Assembly: GCA_947167435.1 (NCBI GenBank) | Contig: CAMVIC010000027.1 | Coordinates: 1 to 11,849 of the forward strand | Origin: an uncultured Clostridia bacterium | GTDB taxonomy: Bacteria; Bacillota_A; Clostridia; Oscillospirales; Oscillospiraceae | DNA: 11,849 nt | Direction: 5' to 3' | Notes under the pieces: generated by a model | Databases searched by the model: none | What the model saw: only the letters and a program-made list of their open reading frames with translations | What the model was told of the DNA's origin: nothing | Made by a program: the position numbers and the translations under genes | Shown here: positions 1 to 6,935 of the stretch, piece after piece | How the letters are laid out: each line of letters opens with the position of its first letter | Numbering within the stretch: position 1 is the first letter of the stretch

Positions 1-1381
1 TGCCGATCTCGAGGGCGTTGAGGAAGTCCTCGTCGGTGTGGTTGGCCTCGGCGTCACCGGCGGCGGCCAGCGCATCCTGCGCGGCGAAGCGCGCACGCTG
101 GTCGATCGGGTCGTTGAGCTCGCTGTAGGCATTGCACATTTCGCGGCCGTAGATGAAGAGCTCGAAGCGCTCGACCTTTGACGGGTCGGAGGGCTTTTTC
201 TTCGTCAGCGGGCTGATCTCGATCGGATGGTCCATGATGAACACGGGCTGGATCAGCTTCTCTTCGCAATAGTTTTCAAAGAAAAGGTTGAGGATGTCGC
301 CCTTTTCGTGGCGTTCGGCATACTCGATGCCTCGCTCGCGGGCGAGGGCTCTTGCCTCCTCGAGCGTGGAGACGGTATCAAAGTCCACGCCGCCCCAGCG
401 TTTGACCGCCTCGGTCATCGTCAGACGTTCGAACGGCTTGCCGAGATCGATCTCGGTGCCCTGGTAGGTAATCGTCGTTGTGCCGCAGACGACCTCGGCC
501 AGATGTCGGAACATCTCCTCGGTCAAGTCCATCATGCCGTTGTAATCGGTATAGGCCTGATAGAGCTCCATGAGGGTGAATTCCGGATTGTGGCGGGTAT
601 CGAGCCCTTCGTTGCGGAAAACACGGCCGATCTCATAGACCTTTTCAAGGCCGCCGACAATCAGACGCTTGAGATAGAGCTCCAGCGAAATGCGCAGACG
701 CACGTCCTCGTCAAGGGCGTTGTAGTGCGTCTCAAACGGGCGCGCCGCGGCGCCGCCGGCGTTGGAGACGAGCATGGGGGTTTCGACCTCCATGAAGCCG
801 CGCGCGTCGAGGAAGCGGCGGATCTCACTGATGATCTGGGAGCGCTTGATAAAGGTGTCGCGGACCTCGGGATTGACGATCAGGTCGACGTAGCGCTGAC
901 GATAGCGAACGTCGACGTCGGTCAGGCCGTGGAACTTTTCTGGCAGGGGCTTGAGCGACTTTGACAGAAGCGTGAGCTTTTCCGCGTGGACCGTGACCTC
1001 GCCGGTCTTGGTCTGAAAGACGAATCCGGTGACGCCGACAATATCGCCGATGTCCATCTTCTTAAAAGCGGCATAATCCTCGCCCAGATCGTCTCGCGAT
1101 ACGTAACACTGGATCAGGCCCTCACGGTCCTGGATCTTGCAGAACGAAGCCTTGCCCATGACGCGTTTGACCATCATGCGTCCGGCGACGGAAACCGTTT
1201 TCCTCTCGACAGAGGCATAGTTCTCCACGATCTCGCGGCTGTGGTGGCTGACGTCAAACTTTGTGATCTGAAAAGGGTCGCTGCCAGCGGCCTGCAGCGC
1301 CGCCAGCTTGTCCCGACGCACCTGCAGAATCTCAGACAGATCCTGCACTTCTTCGGGCTGTCTGTTCATATTCTCACTCAT
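1..1381 (-). CDS. lysS: Lysyl-tRNA synthetase, class II (3' end cut off by window edge)
   Basis: This enzyme charges tRNA-Lys with lysine using ATP in the cytoplasm. About 460 codons are visible, starting MSENMNRQPEEVQ. An N-terminal OB-fold anticodon-binding domain (roughly residues 60-150, with GRMMVKRVMGKASF) precedes the class II catalytic core. Motif 1 lies near residue 195 (FLDARGFMEVETPML). Motif 2 includes F255-R-N-E-G259 followed by DTRHNPEFTLMELY, which matches the family closely. The frame leaves the window at DEDFLNALEIG, just before the expected motif 3 (the GIGIDR region), so about 40 residues are missing. The ATG at 1381 has AGGAG five bases upstream; a second ATG at 1369 lacks one. 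The gene follows greA by 70 nt and probably shares its promoter. I see no T-box leader. Confidence 0.97.
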   Translation of the reverse strand, partial: MSENMNRQPEEVQDLSEILQVRRDKLAALQAAGSDPFQITKFDVSHHSREIVENYASVERKTVSVAGRMMVKRVMGKASFCKIQDREGLIQCYVSRDDLGEDYAAFKKMDIGDIVGVTGFVFQTKTGEVTVHAEKLTLLSKSLKPLPEKFHGLTDVDVRYRQRYVDLIVNPEVRDTFIKRSQIISEIRRFLDARGFMEVETPMLVSNAGGAAARPFETHYNALDEDVRLRISLELYLKRLIVGGLEKVYEIGRVFRNEGLDTRHNPEFTLMELYQAYTDYNGMMDLTEEMFRHLAEVVCGTTTITYQGTEIDLGKPFERLTMTEAVKRWGGVDFDTVSTLEEARALARERGIEYAERHEKGDILNLFFENYCEEKLIQPVFIMDHPIEISPLTKKKPSDPSKVERFELFIYGREMCNAYSELNDPIDQRARFAAQDALAAAGDAEANHTDEDFLNALEIG

Positions 1382-1411
1382 AGAAGCTCCTCTTAGCTCT
1401 CTCAGATAAGG

Positions 1412-1442
1412 CTGTCATCCCCTGAATAACAGAGGATGACAG
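1412..1442 (-). repeat. Perfect 9-bp inverted repeat between greA and lysS
   Basis: CTGTCATCC (1412-1420) and GGATGACAG (1434-1442) are perfectly complementary around a 13-nt loop. In the minus-strand transcript the hairpin lies between the greA stop and the lysS ribosome binding site. The bases after it (CCTTATCTG) hold no run of U, so it is not a canonical intrinsic terminator. It may stabilise the 3' end of greA mRNA or reduce readthrough into lysS; that role is inference. Confidence 0.6.
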
Positions 1443-1451
1443 ACAGATTAC

Positions 1452-1940
1452 TCAGTTATTCTCAACGGACAGGATCTCAAACTGCAGATCGCCCGCCGGT
1501 GCGTGAATCACGACCTTCTCCCCGGCACGGTGGCCGATCAGGCCCTGTCCCACAGGGGAGTCGTCGGAGATGCGGCCGGCCTTGGGGTTTGCTTCCTGAG
1601 AGCCGACGATCTCATAGGTCTCTTCAAAGTCGTCGTCGATATCCCGCACGCGCACAATGCTGCTGAGGGTAACCGTATCCTTGGGTGCGTCATGATCGAT
1701 GTTGTCCACGATTTCCGCGTTGTCGATCAGGACTTTCAGCTCGGCAATTTTGGAATAGAGTTTTCCCTGCTCGGTTTTCGCCTCGTCATATTCGCTGTTC
1801 TCGGACAGGTCGCCAAAGCTCCTGGCTTCTTTGATCAGCTCCGCCACTTCTTTTTCGCGGACGGTTTCCAAGTAAAAAAGCTCTTCCTTCAGGGCGTCAT
1901 ACCGGTCCTGACTCATTTTAAATCTACTAGCATTTGCCAT
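1452..1940 (-). CDS. greA: Transcription elongation factor GreA
   Basis: GreA enters the secondary channel of RNA polymerase and stimulates cleavage of backtracked RNA. The 162-residue product has the family's two parts: an N-terminal antiparallel coiled coil (about residues 10-80) and a C-terminal FKBP-like domain ending in FEILSVENN. The coiled-coil tip carries GDLSENSEYDEA (43-54), with the acidic pair D44 and E47 that corresponds to D41/E44 of E. coli GreA. The later part has the typical SPVGQGLIGHRAGE stretch (128-141). I chose the ATG at 1940 because AAGGAG stands nine bases upstream and because the length then fits the family (about 158 residues). An in-frame TTG at 1961 would add seven residues but would swallow that ribosome binding site. 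A perfect promoter lies 80 nt upstream, and lysS follows. Confidence 0.96.
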   Translation of the reverse strand: MANASRFKMSQDRYDALKEELFYLETVREKEVAELIKEARSFGDLSENSEYDEAKTEQGKLYSKIAELKVLIDNAEIVDNIDHDAPKDTVTLSSIVRVRDIDDDFEETYEIVGSQEANPKAGRISDDSPVGQGLIGHRAGEKVVIHAPAGDLQFEILSVENN

Positions 1941-2018
1941 AAAGCAGGTCTCCTTTTCCAATATACTTAATCCTTCCAGTGGGAAGAAGCTGTGTTTGCT
2001 GTTCTCGCTTGCCGATAA

Positions 2019-2047
2019 ATTATAATGGCAGCTTTGTGCGGTGTCAA
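2019..2047 (-). promoter_or_regulatory. Perfect-consensus sigma-A promoter for greA-lysS
   Basis: On the minus strand TTGACA (2047-2042) and TATAAT (2024-2019) are separated by exactly 17 bases, matching the housekeeping sigma consensus at all 12 positions. It sits six bases beyond the stop codon of the S41-like gene. The expected start is near 2012, giving a leader of about 70 nt before the greA ATG. No terminator is visible between the S41-like gene and this promoter, so readthrough from the upstream cluster is also possible. Confidence 0.93.
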
Positions 2048-2053
2048 CTGGAT

Positions 2054-3313
2054 TTATTGGTTCAGGCTCAAAAATCTCAGGGCAGTCATCAGCTGATCGT
2101 CCGCTGAGACGCTGGCCGTTCCCTCTTCACCGCCCGTGGTGCCCATGGTGGTACCGGTGGCGGATTCATCGCTGTTATAGACGATCATATCCGGCACGAC
2201 ACCGCCTGCTCCGGAGATATCCACGCCGTTGGGTGTCAGGTAGCTGTGAGTGGAGAGACGGATGGCGCTGCCGTCGGTAAGCTGAATGGTCTCCTGGGTG
2301 CGGGTGTTGCCGGTTGTGGCCTCACCCATAAGCGTTGCCCATTTATACTCTTTCAGAACCGCTGCACAGAGTTCCGCCTCCCGATAGGTGCCCCGGTTCA
2401 CAAGCACGCACATGGGGAACGAGATACACATTCCGTCGGAGTTTGTAACCGTCTCTTCCCCGTTTTTATTGACTTCGGAGAAAAGCCGCCCCTGAGGCAG
2501 AAGGTAATCCAGCAAAATTGCGACCTCTTCAGTCAGACCGCCGGGATTGTTTCGCAGATCCAGCACGAAGGAATCTGCACCCTGTCCCATCCAATACTCG
2601 ATGGCGTCCACTGCGGCCTGACCGCTGCCGGCCTCAAAGTTCAGGATCTGGATATATCCGGCTCCGGTCTTTTCCATACGGGAGTAGACCGCATTGGCGT
2701 TTGCATTGGTGCAGTCCACAGTCAGGAAAGTCTGGCCGTTGCTGATCTCCAGCTGGAACTGGCTGTTTAGCTTGGAGCGGATCAGGGTACGGACCTGGTC
2801 GGTTGAATAGCCGCTGAGCTTTTGCCCGTCCACCGCGGTGATGATCATACCGGCGACAACCCCGGCGTTTGCCGCGGGTGAGCCGGGATAAACCGAAATC
2901 ACCTGAAAACCGCCCACCGTCTCGTCCTTTACCAGAGACATGCCGATATCGGAATAGTCGTTGGCAGTGGAGAGCTGATAGGTTCGGTATTCATCCGCGG
3001 TCATGAAATAGCTCCAGCCGTCGCGCAGGGAGGAAACCATGGCAGAGGCCGCGGCGTCGCCCATAGCCTTGCGGTCCACCGGATCGATATAGCGTTCGTC
3101 CAGCAGATTCTTGATTTCAATATACCGCATGGCCTCGTCGAAATCGTCCTGCCCGCCTACGCTGCGCAGCATACTGGAATAGGTCCAGGCATATACGCCT
3201 CCACCCACCAGGATCAGAAGCAGCAGCGCATATTTCAGGCGGATGCCAACGTTAAAAAGCCGCGAGATGGCGCGCCCGATGGCCTGTAATAAACGAAAGA
3301 ATAAATTGCCCAT
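2054..3313 (-). CDS. Membrane-anchored PDZ/S41 (CtpA/CtpB-like) protein, probably catalytically dead
   Basis: The 419-residue product has the architecture of a carboxyl-terminal processing protease: a short cytoplasmic N-terminus, one membrane anchor (about 26-46), a PDZ domain (about 118-195, DIGMSLVKDE to QLEISNG), and the S41 core with FVLDLRNNPGG (249-259) and HSYLTPNGVDISGAGGVVPD (356-375). Active family members have a catalytic Ser in G-[ST]-A-S-A-S-E and a Lys 25 residues later in GE-x-T-x-G-K. Here those motifs read GTYREAE (308-314) and GEATTGN (330-336), so Ser is Arg311 and Lys is Asn336, still 25 residues apart. The frame is intact with no sign of decay, which argues for a selected pseudo-protease. 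GGGAGG stands five bases before the ATG. In Bacillus subtilis, as I recall, ctpB also lies beside ftsEX. A scaffold or adaptor role for the M23 enzymes encoded upstream is inference. Confidence 0.88.
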   Translation of the reverse strand: MGNLFFRLLQAIGRAISRLFNVGIRLKYALLLLILVGGGVYAWTYSSMLRSVGGQDDFDEAMRYIEIKNLLDERYIDPVDRKAMGDAAASAMVSSLRDGWSYFMTADEYRTYQLSTANDYSDIGMSLVKDETVGGFQVISVYPGSPAANAGVVAGMIITAVDGQKLSGYSTDQVRTLIRSKLNSQFQLEISNGQTFLTVDCTNANANAVYSRMEKTGAGYIQILNFEAGSGQAAVDAIEYWMGQGADSFVLDLRNNPGGLTEEVAILLDYLLPQGRLFSEVNKNGEETVTNSDGMCISFPMCVLVNRGTYREAELCAAVLKEYKWATLMGEATTGNTRTQETIQLTDGSAIRLSTHSYLTPNGVDISGAGGVVPDMIVYNSDESATGTTMGTTGGEEGTASVSADDQLMTALRFLSLNQ

Positions 3314-3370
3314 AAAAACCTCCCGCGCTCAAGCCCACCGAAAAACTCTGCGGGCTGTAAGCAAGGCTTT

Positions 3371-3417
3371 GCCGGACAGCAGAAACTGCTGCCCGGCTGT
3401 CAGCCGATCATCGGCTG
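3371..3417 (-). other. Two stable hairpins between the second M23 gene and the S41-like gene
   Basis: In the minus-strand RNA the first element is CAGCCGAT-G-ATCGGCTG (3417-3401), a near-continuous 8-bp palindrome. The second (3397-3371) pairs GCCGGGCAGCAG with CUGCUGUCCGGC around UUU: 12 pairs including one G.U that is a pair only in this sense. Neither is followed by a U run, so they are not canonical terminators. They fill much of the 113-nt gap and may stabilise or process the polycistronic message. Confidence 0.65.
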
Positions 3418-3426
3418 AATCTTCTG

Positions 3427-4683
3427 TTACTCGCCGGCGTCCGGCGCGAAGGTCAGTCCGGAAAAGAACTGCTCCGGATCGGTCCGGCTGCCGCCTGAGA
3501 ACACTTCAAAGTGCAGATGCGGCCCGGTGGCAATGCCGGTGCTGCCCACATATCCCACGGTTGCACCGGAAGACACGCCCTGTCCCTCGGAAACCGATAT
3601 GGAAGACAGATGTCCATACAGCGTAACATAGCCGTTTCCGTGGTCAATCATCACGCAGTTTCCATAGCCGCCGTAGACTCCGGCAAGGGTGACTACGCCG
3701 CCGTCCGCCGCAATAACCGTTGCGCCGTAGGCTGCGCCCACATCAATCCCGTTGTGGCTCTTTTCCTCCCCTGTGATTGGGTGTATGCGAAGGCCAAAGC
3801 GGCTTGTCACATAAGAGCAGGACGGCACGGGCCAGGTAAAGGAGCCGGTGGAATAGGCGTTGCTCACCGACTGAAGCTGGCGCTGCCGCTCTGCTTCCTC
3901 CTGGCGCTGCCGCTCCAGTTCTGCCTGTCGTTCGGCCTCCATCTCCGCCACCTTGGCGGCCAGGGCCTCGTCTGCCGCGATTTCAGCAAGCATGATTTCC
4001 TGAAGCTCGTCCTTGTTGGTGTCGATGTCCTCCTGGAGCTGACGGATCAGTTCGTTCGCTTCCTCAATATCCTGCTCCAGCTCCGTCTGCTCACCGCGCA
4101 GAACTTCCTGCAGTGCTTCCAGCTCAGTCTTGTAGGCCTCATACTCAGCTTGGGCCTGCTGGGTGTTTTCCCGGGCGGCGATGTACGCATCCTCCAGTTC
4201 CCGGTCGCTCTGCATGATCTCGCCCACATCGTCAATTACAGTGAGCAGCTCGCCCAGGCTGCTGGTCCGAAGAATCATGGCGAGATAATTATAGCTTCCA
4301 TTTTCCTCCATGGCACGGACCCGGGCCCGATAGCGGGCAAGTTGCTCCGCCTCAAGCGCCTTTGCCGCCTCGACCTCCTGGGCCTTGTCGGCGATCAGCT
4401 CGTCATAGAGTGCGATCTCGTCGTTGTTCAGTTGGATTTGCTGAAGCGTATAGGTATTCCGCTCATCCATGGCAGCCTTGAGCTCAATAACCCCTGCCTG
4501 CTGTCCTTCCAGGTCGTCTACGACTGCCTGGGCGGCTTCCCGTTGAGCCGTCACCTCATCCCGAATGGCTCGCAGTTCATCGATCTCCTCCTGGGTCACC
4601 GCAAAGGCCGGAATCGGAAGCAGCACAGAAAGCGCAACGGCGAGAAGCAGGGCAAATATGCGAATGATGTGTCTCTTTTTCAT
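3427..4683 (-). CDS. PcsB/CwlO-like secreted peptidoglycan endopeptidase: coiled coil plus M23 (second copy)
   Basis: This is a predicted exported murein hydrolase that cleaves peptide cross-links under FtsEX control. The 418 residues begin with a signal peptide (1-28, basic MKKRHIIR, hydrophobic core, likely cut after IPAFA). A long coiled coil (about 30-272) follows, with ARYRARVRAMEENGSYNYL (116-134) resembling the tip block of the PcsB coiled-coil family. The linker is rich in Glu, Gln and Arg. The C-terminal M23/LytM domain (about 280-408) keeps H310-x3-D314, H358 (GHLS) and H389-L-H391, so zinc binding and catalysis look intact. Unlike E. coli EnvC, this is therefore not a degenerate activator. 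The gene is a paralogue of its upstream neighbour, 28 nt away. No Shine-Dalgarno sequence precedes its ATG, yet the signal peptide fixes the start there. Confidence 0.92.
   Translation of the reverse strand: MKKRHIIRIFALLLAVALSVLLPIPAFAVTQEEIDELRAIRDEVTAQREAAQAVVDDLEGQQAGVIELKAAMDERNTYTLQQIQLNNDEIALYDELIADKAQEVEAAKALEAEQLARYRARVRAMEENGSYNYLAMILRTSSLGELLTVIDDVGEIMQSDRELEDAYIAARENTQQAQAEYEAYKTELEALQEVLRGEQTELEQDIEEANELIRQLQEDIDTNKDELQEIMLAEIAADEALAAKVAEMEAERQAELERQRQEEAERQRQLQSVSNAYSTGSFTWPVPSCSYVTSRFGLRIHPITGEEKSHNGIDVGAAYGATVIAADGGVVTLAGVYGGYGNCVMIDHGNGYVTLYGHLSSISVSEGQGVSSGATVGYVGSTGIATGPHLHFEVFSGGSRTDPEQFFSGLTFAPDAGE
4292..4335 (-). repeat. 44-bp segment shared with the neighbouring paralogue (copy in the second M23 gene)
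   Basis: By eye 41 of 44 bases match the stretch at 5631-5674; only three bases differ. Both copies encode RYRARVRAMEENGSY, the block resembling the PcsB coiled-coil tip. The rest of the two coiled coils is much more diverged. Confidence 0.85.
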
Positions 4684-4711
4684 GACGATAAGGTTTTGCA
4701 GGCGCAGTCGC

Positions 4712-6034
4712 TCAGCAGTTCCAATAGCTCATTCCGGAGAAGAACTGTTCCGGATCAATACGTTCTCCGTTATAGAACACTTCAAAATGGCAATGGGTGC
4801 CGGTCGCCCGTCCGGTAGCCCCCAGATAGCCGACAGTCTGCCCCGCTTCCACCCATTGACCAAGCGTAATGGCGAAGCCCGCCATGTGGGCATACAGAGT
4901 CTTGTATCCGTTCCCGTGGTCAATGATGATGTAGTTGCCGTATCCACTGTTGCTGTCTGCGGTAATCACAGTGCCGCTCATCGCAGCCACAATGGAACCG
5001 CCGTCGTTTCCGTAACCGTCAATATCGATGCCGCTGTGGTAACGGGTCTCGCCGGTAAAGGGATCCACGCGATTGCCGAAACGGCTGGTAATGGTGTGCC
5101 CGCTGGGCACAGGCCATACAAAGGACCCGCCGGAAGACACGGACGGCGTATCCGCAGGAGCGGACGGGCTCTCGGCCCCCGGCTCGCCTCCCGGTTCGCC
5201 TCCCTGCTGCGCCGCCGCTGCTGCAGCCGCGGCAGCCGCGGCTGCGGCGGCCTCGGCCTCACGTCGCTGCTGCTCTTCAAACTGTGCGACCAGCTGGGCT
5301 GCATACGCTGCGGCTTCCGCTTCCTCAAGCTGGGCCGCCGTGTAGTCCTCTACAGCAGCGCTGATGTCGTCCCGCAGACCTTCCAGAGTCGCGTTGGTAT
5401 CCGAAATCAGCTGTTCGATCCCGGCCTTCTCTTCCTCCAGCTCAGTCTGTTTGGCCTCTACCTCGCCTCGAAGCGCTTCATACTCGCCCATGACCCGCTC
5501 GGTCTCTTCACGGGCGGCGCGGTACTGCCGCTCCAGCGACTTGTCGCTCTCCATGATTTCTCCGATCTCATCCAGCGCGGCCAGCAGATCGGGAAAACTC
5601 TCTGCCCCAAGGATAACGGTCAGCAGACTGTAGCTTCCGTTTTCCTCCATGGCACGGACGCGGGCGCGATAGCGTTCCAGCTGCGCCTCTTCCACGGCCT
5701 TGGCGGCTTCTACTTCCGCGCTTTTGCCGGCAATGATCTCGTCATACATGGCAAGCTCAGCAGCCACCTCGTCCAGAGATGCCTGGGCACTGCGATTCAA
5801 TTCGTCCAGGGCGGCCTTCTGGTCCAGGACGCCGGCCTGCTGTTCCTGCAGGAACTCCAGCTTCTCCTGTGCTTCCGTCACCTTGGCAGCCAATTCACTG
5901 CGCAGCTGCTGCTGTGCGTCGATATCGCTCTGTGTCAGGGCGAAGGCGCTCGGCAAAGCGCTGAGAACCAGCGTCAGGACCATCAGGATTGCCAGAAGTA
6001 CCGCAATCGCTGAGGTCAGTTTTTTCCTGTTCAT
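4712..6034 (-). CDS. PcsB/CwlO-like secreted peptidoglycan endopeptidase: coiled coil plus M23 (first copy)
   Basis: This is the second member of a tandem pair of FtsEX-linked hydrolases, encoded 13 nt after ftsX. Its 440 residues comprise a signal peptide (1-32, MNRKK then a hydrophobic core, cut likely after PSAFA) and a coiled coil (about 34-262) with ERYRARVRAMEENGSYSLL (120-138). Then come a run of 14 alanines (262-275), a Gly/Glu/Pro/Ser linker (276-303) and an M23/LytM domain (about 304-433). H333-x3-D337, H383 and H414-C-H416 are all present, and the 81-residue spacing from the first His to H414 equals that in LytM as I recall it (H210 to H291). GGAG stands six bases before the ATG. 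The linker differs completely from its paralogue's Glu/Gln/Arg-rich one, so the two probably differ in reach or timing rather than chemistry (inference). Confidence 0.93.
   Translation of the reverse strand: MNRKKLTSAIAVLLAILMVLTLVLSALPSAFALTQSDIDAQQQLRSELAAKVTEAQEKLEFLQEQQAGVLDQKAALDELNRSAQASLDEVAAELAMYDEIIAGKSAEVEAAKAVEEAQLERYRARVRAMEENGSYSLLTVILGAESFPDLLAALDEIGEIMESDKSLERQYRAAREETERVMGEYEALRGEVEAKQTELEEEKAGIEQLISDTNATLEGLRDDISAAVEDYTAAQLEEAEAAAYAAQLVAQFEEQQRREAEAAAAAAAAAAAAAAQQGGEPGGEPGAESPSAPADTPSVSSGGSFVWPVPSGHTITSRFGNRVDPFTGETRYHSGIDIDGYGNDGGSIVAAMSGTVITADSNSGYGNYIIIDHGNGYKTLYAHMAGFAITLGQWVEAGQTVGYLGATGRATGTHCHFEVFYNGERIDPEQFFSGMSYWNC
5631..5674 (-). repeat. 44-bp segment shared with the neighbouring paralogue (copy in the first M23 gene)
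   Basis: Partner of 4292-4335, with three base differences. It encodes residues 121-135, RYRARVRAMEENGSY. Either strong constraint or gene conversion between the tandem genes would keep it this similar. Confidence 0.85.
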
Positions 6035-6047
6035 AGCATTCTCCGAA

Positions 6048-6935
6048 TCAAACCTTCAGATAGTTCCGAATGGCGTTGATGCCGCCAAAAACGCCTACAA
6101 ATATGCCAATGCCCAGATAGGCGCTCAGCAGCGGAAGCATTACGGTTCGGAACGGGACCAGCGTCAGGAAGCTGCCGCTGAGGGAGGCCATGATTCTGCC
6201 CGTGAGCAGACTGTAAATGCCCCACTCTGCCAAAAACGCCAGGCCGCCGCCGAGAATACCCAGAACCAGACCTTCCACGATAAAGGGCAGCCGGATAAAG
6301 CCGTTTGTGGCGCCCACCATCTTCATGATGGCAATCTCTTCCCGACGGCCGAACGTAGCCAGCTTGATGGTGTTGGACATGATAAACACGCACACGAATA
6401 CCAGAATCACCGTCAGCATCAGGGAGACTACACTCACGATGTTGCGGATGGTGATGAAGGCGTCGGCATACTCCAGATGTGCATTCACCTTCACGATGCC
6501 GGGCACCTGCTCCAGCTGCGCCTTGGTCTGTGCCATGGCGGCGATGTCGTTCAGATGAATCACAAAGCGGTGCCGAAACACGCTCTCGTCGATGCCCTCT
6601 CTCAGGCTGTCGTCGTAACGGCTCATGAACTTGTCCATAGCGGAAGTGCGCGAAATGAACTCTGCACTGCTTACATTGTCCACCGCCAGCAGGCTGCTTT
6701 CGATGGCACGGGCAGCATTCTCGTCCGTGATCGTCTCATCCACAAATACTACGACCTCATTCTGATCTTCCATATCGTCGATCAAAGCGTCGATATTGAT
6801 TGACAGGAGCGTCACGCTGCCCATGATGATCAGACAGGCCATGATAATGGTCACCGACGCAAATGACATGAATCCATGAGTTTTGATGCTGCGGAAGCCC
6901 TCACGGATCAGATAACCGCCTCTACTCAGTCTCAT
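6048..6935 (-). CDS. ftsX: Cell division ABC transporter-like membrane protein FtsX
   Basis: FtsX is the membrane half of the FtsEX complex, which passes ATP-driven conformational change to extracellular hydrolases. The 295-residue product has the expected topology: TM1 about 22-46, a large extracellular loop about 47-164 (where coiled-coil partners dock), TM2 165-188, TM3 217-243 and TM4 265-288. The conserved stretch KLATFGRREEIAIMKMVGAT (191-210) follows TM2, as in the family. I chose the ATG at 6935, giving MRLSRGGYLIREGFRSIK, which is a typical FtsX start. The frame is open for another 30 codons to 7025, but those residues are unlike FtsX and lie wholly inside ftsE. The start overlaps the ftsE stop by 14 nt with only a weak ribosome binding site, suggesting translational coupling and equal expression. 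Confidence 0.96.
   Translation of the reverse strand: MRLSRGGYLIREGFRSIKTHGFMSFASVTIIMACLIIMGSVTLLSINIDALIDDMEDQNEVVVFVDETITDENAARAIESSLLAVDNVSSAEFISRTSAMDKFMSRYDDSLREGIDESVFRHRFVIHLNDIAAMAQTKAQLEQVPGIVKVNAHLEYADAFITIRNIVSVVSLMLTVILVFVCVFIMSNTIKLATFGRREEIAIMKMVGATNGFIRLPFIVEGLVLGILGGGLAFLAEWGIYSLLTGRIMASLSGSFLTLVPFRTVMLPLLSAYLGIGIFVGVFGGINAIRNYLKV

Noticed and set aside
227..964. Plus-strand open frame opposite lysS
   Set aside because: It is the antisense of a highly conserved synthetase and shows no motif or ribosome binding site.
1382..1451. T-box or lysine riboswitch before lysS
   Set aside because: The gap is only 70 nt and has one simple hairpin; neither element fits.
3511..6013. Long open frames on the plus strand opposite the two M23 genes (3511-4818 and 4565-6013)
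   Set aside because: They mirror clear minus-strand genes with signal peptides and catalytic motifs. Their translations are low-complexity with no recognisable domain, and the two frames overlap each other.
3427..6034. Calling the M23 proteins EnvC
   Set aside because: EnvC has a degenerate active site and activates amidases. These keep all zinc and catalytic residues and have the PcsB-type coiled-coil block, so PcsB/CwlO-like hydrolase is the better description.
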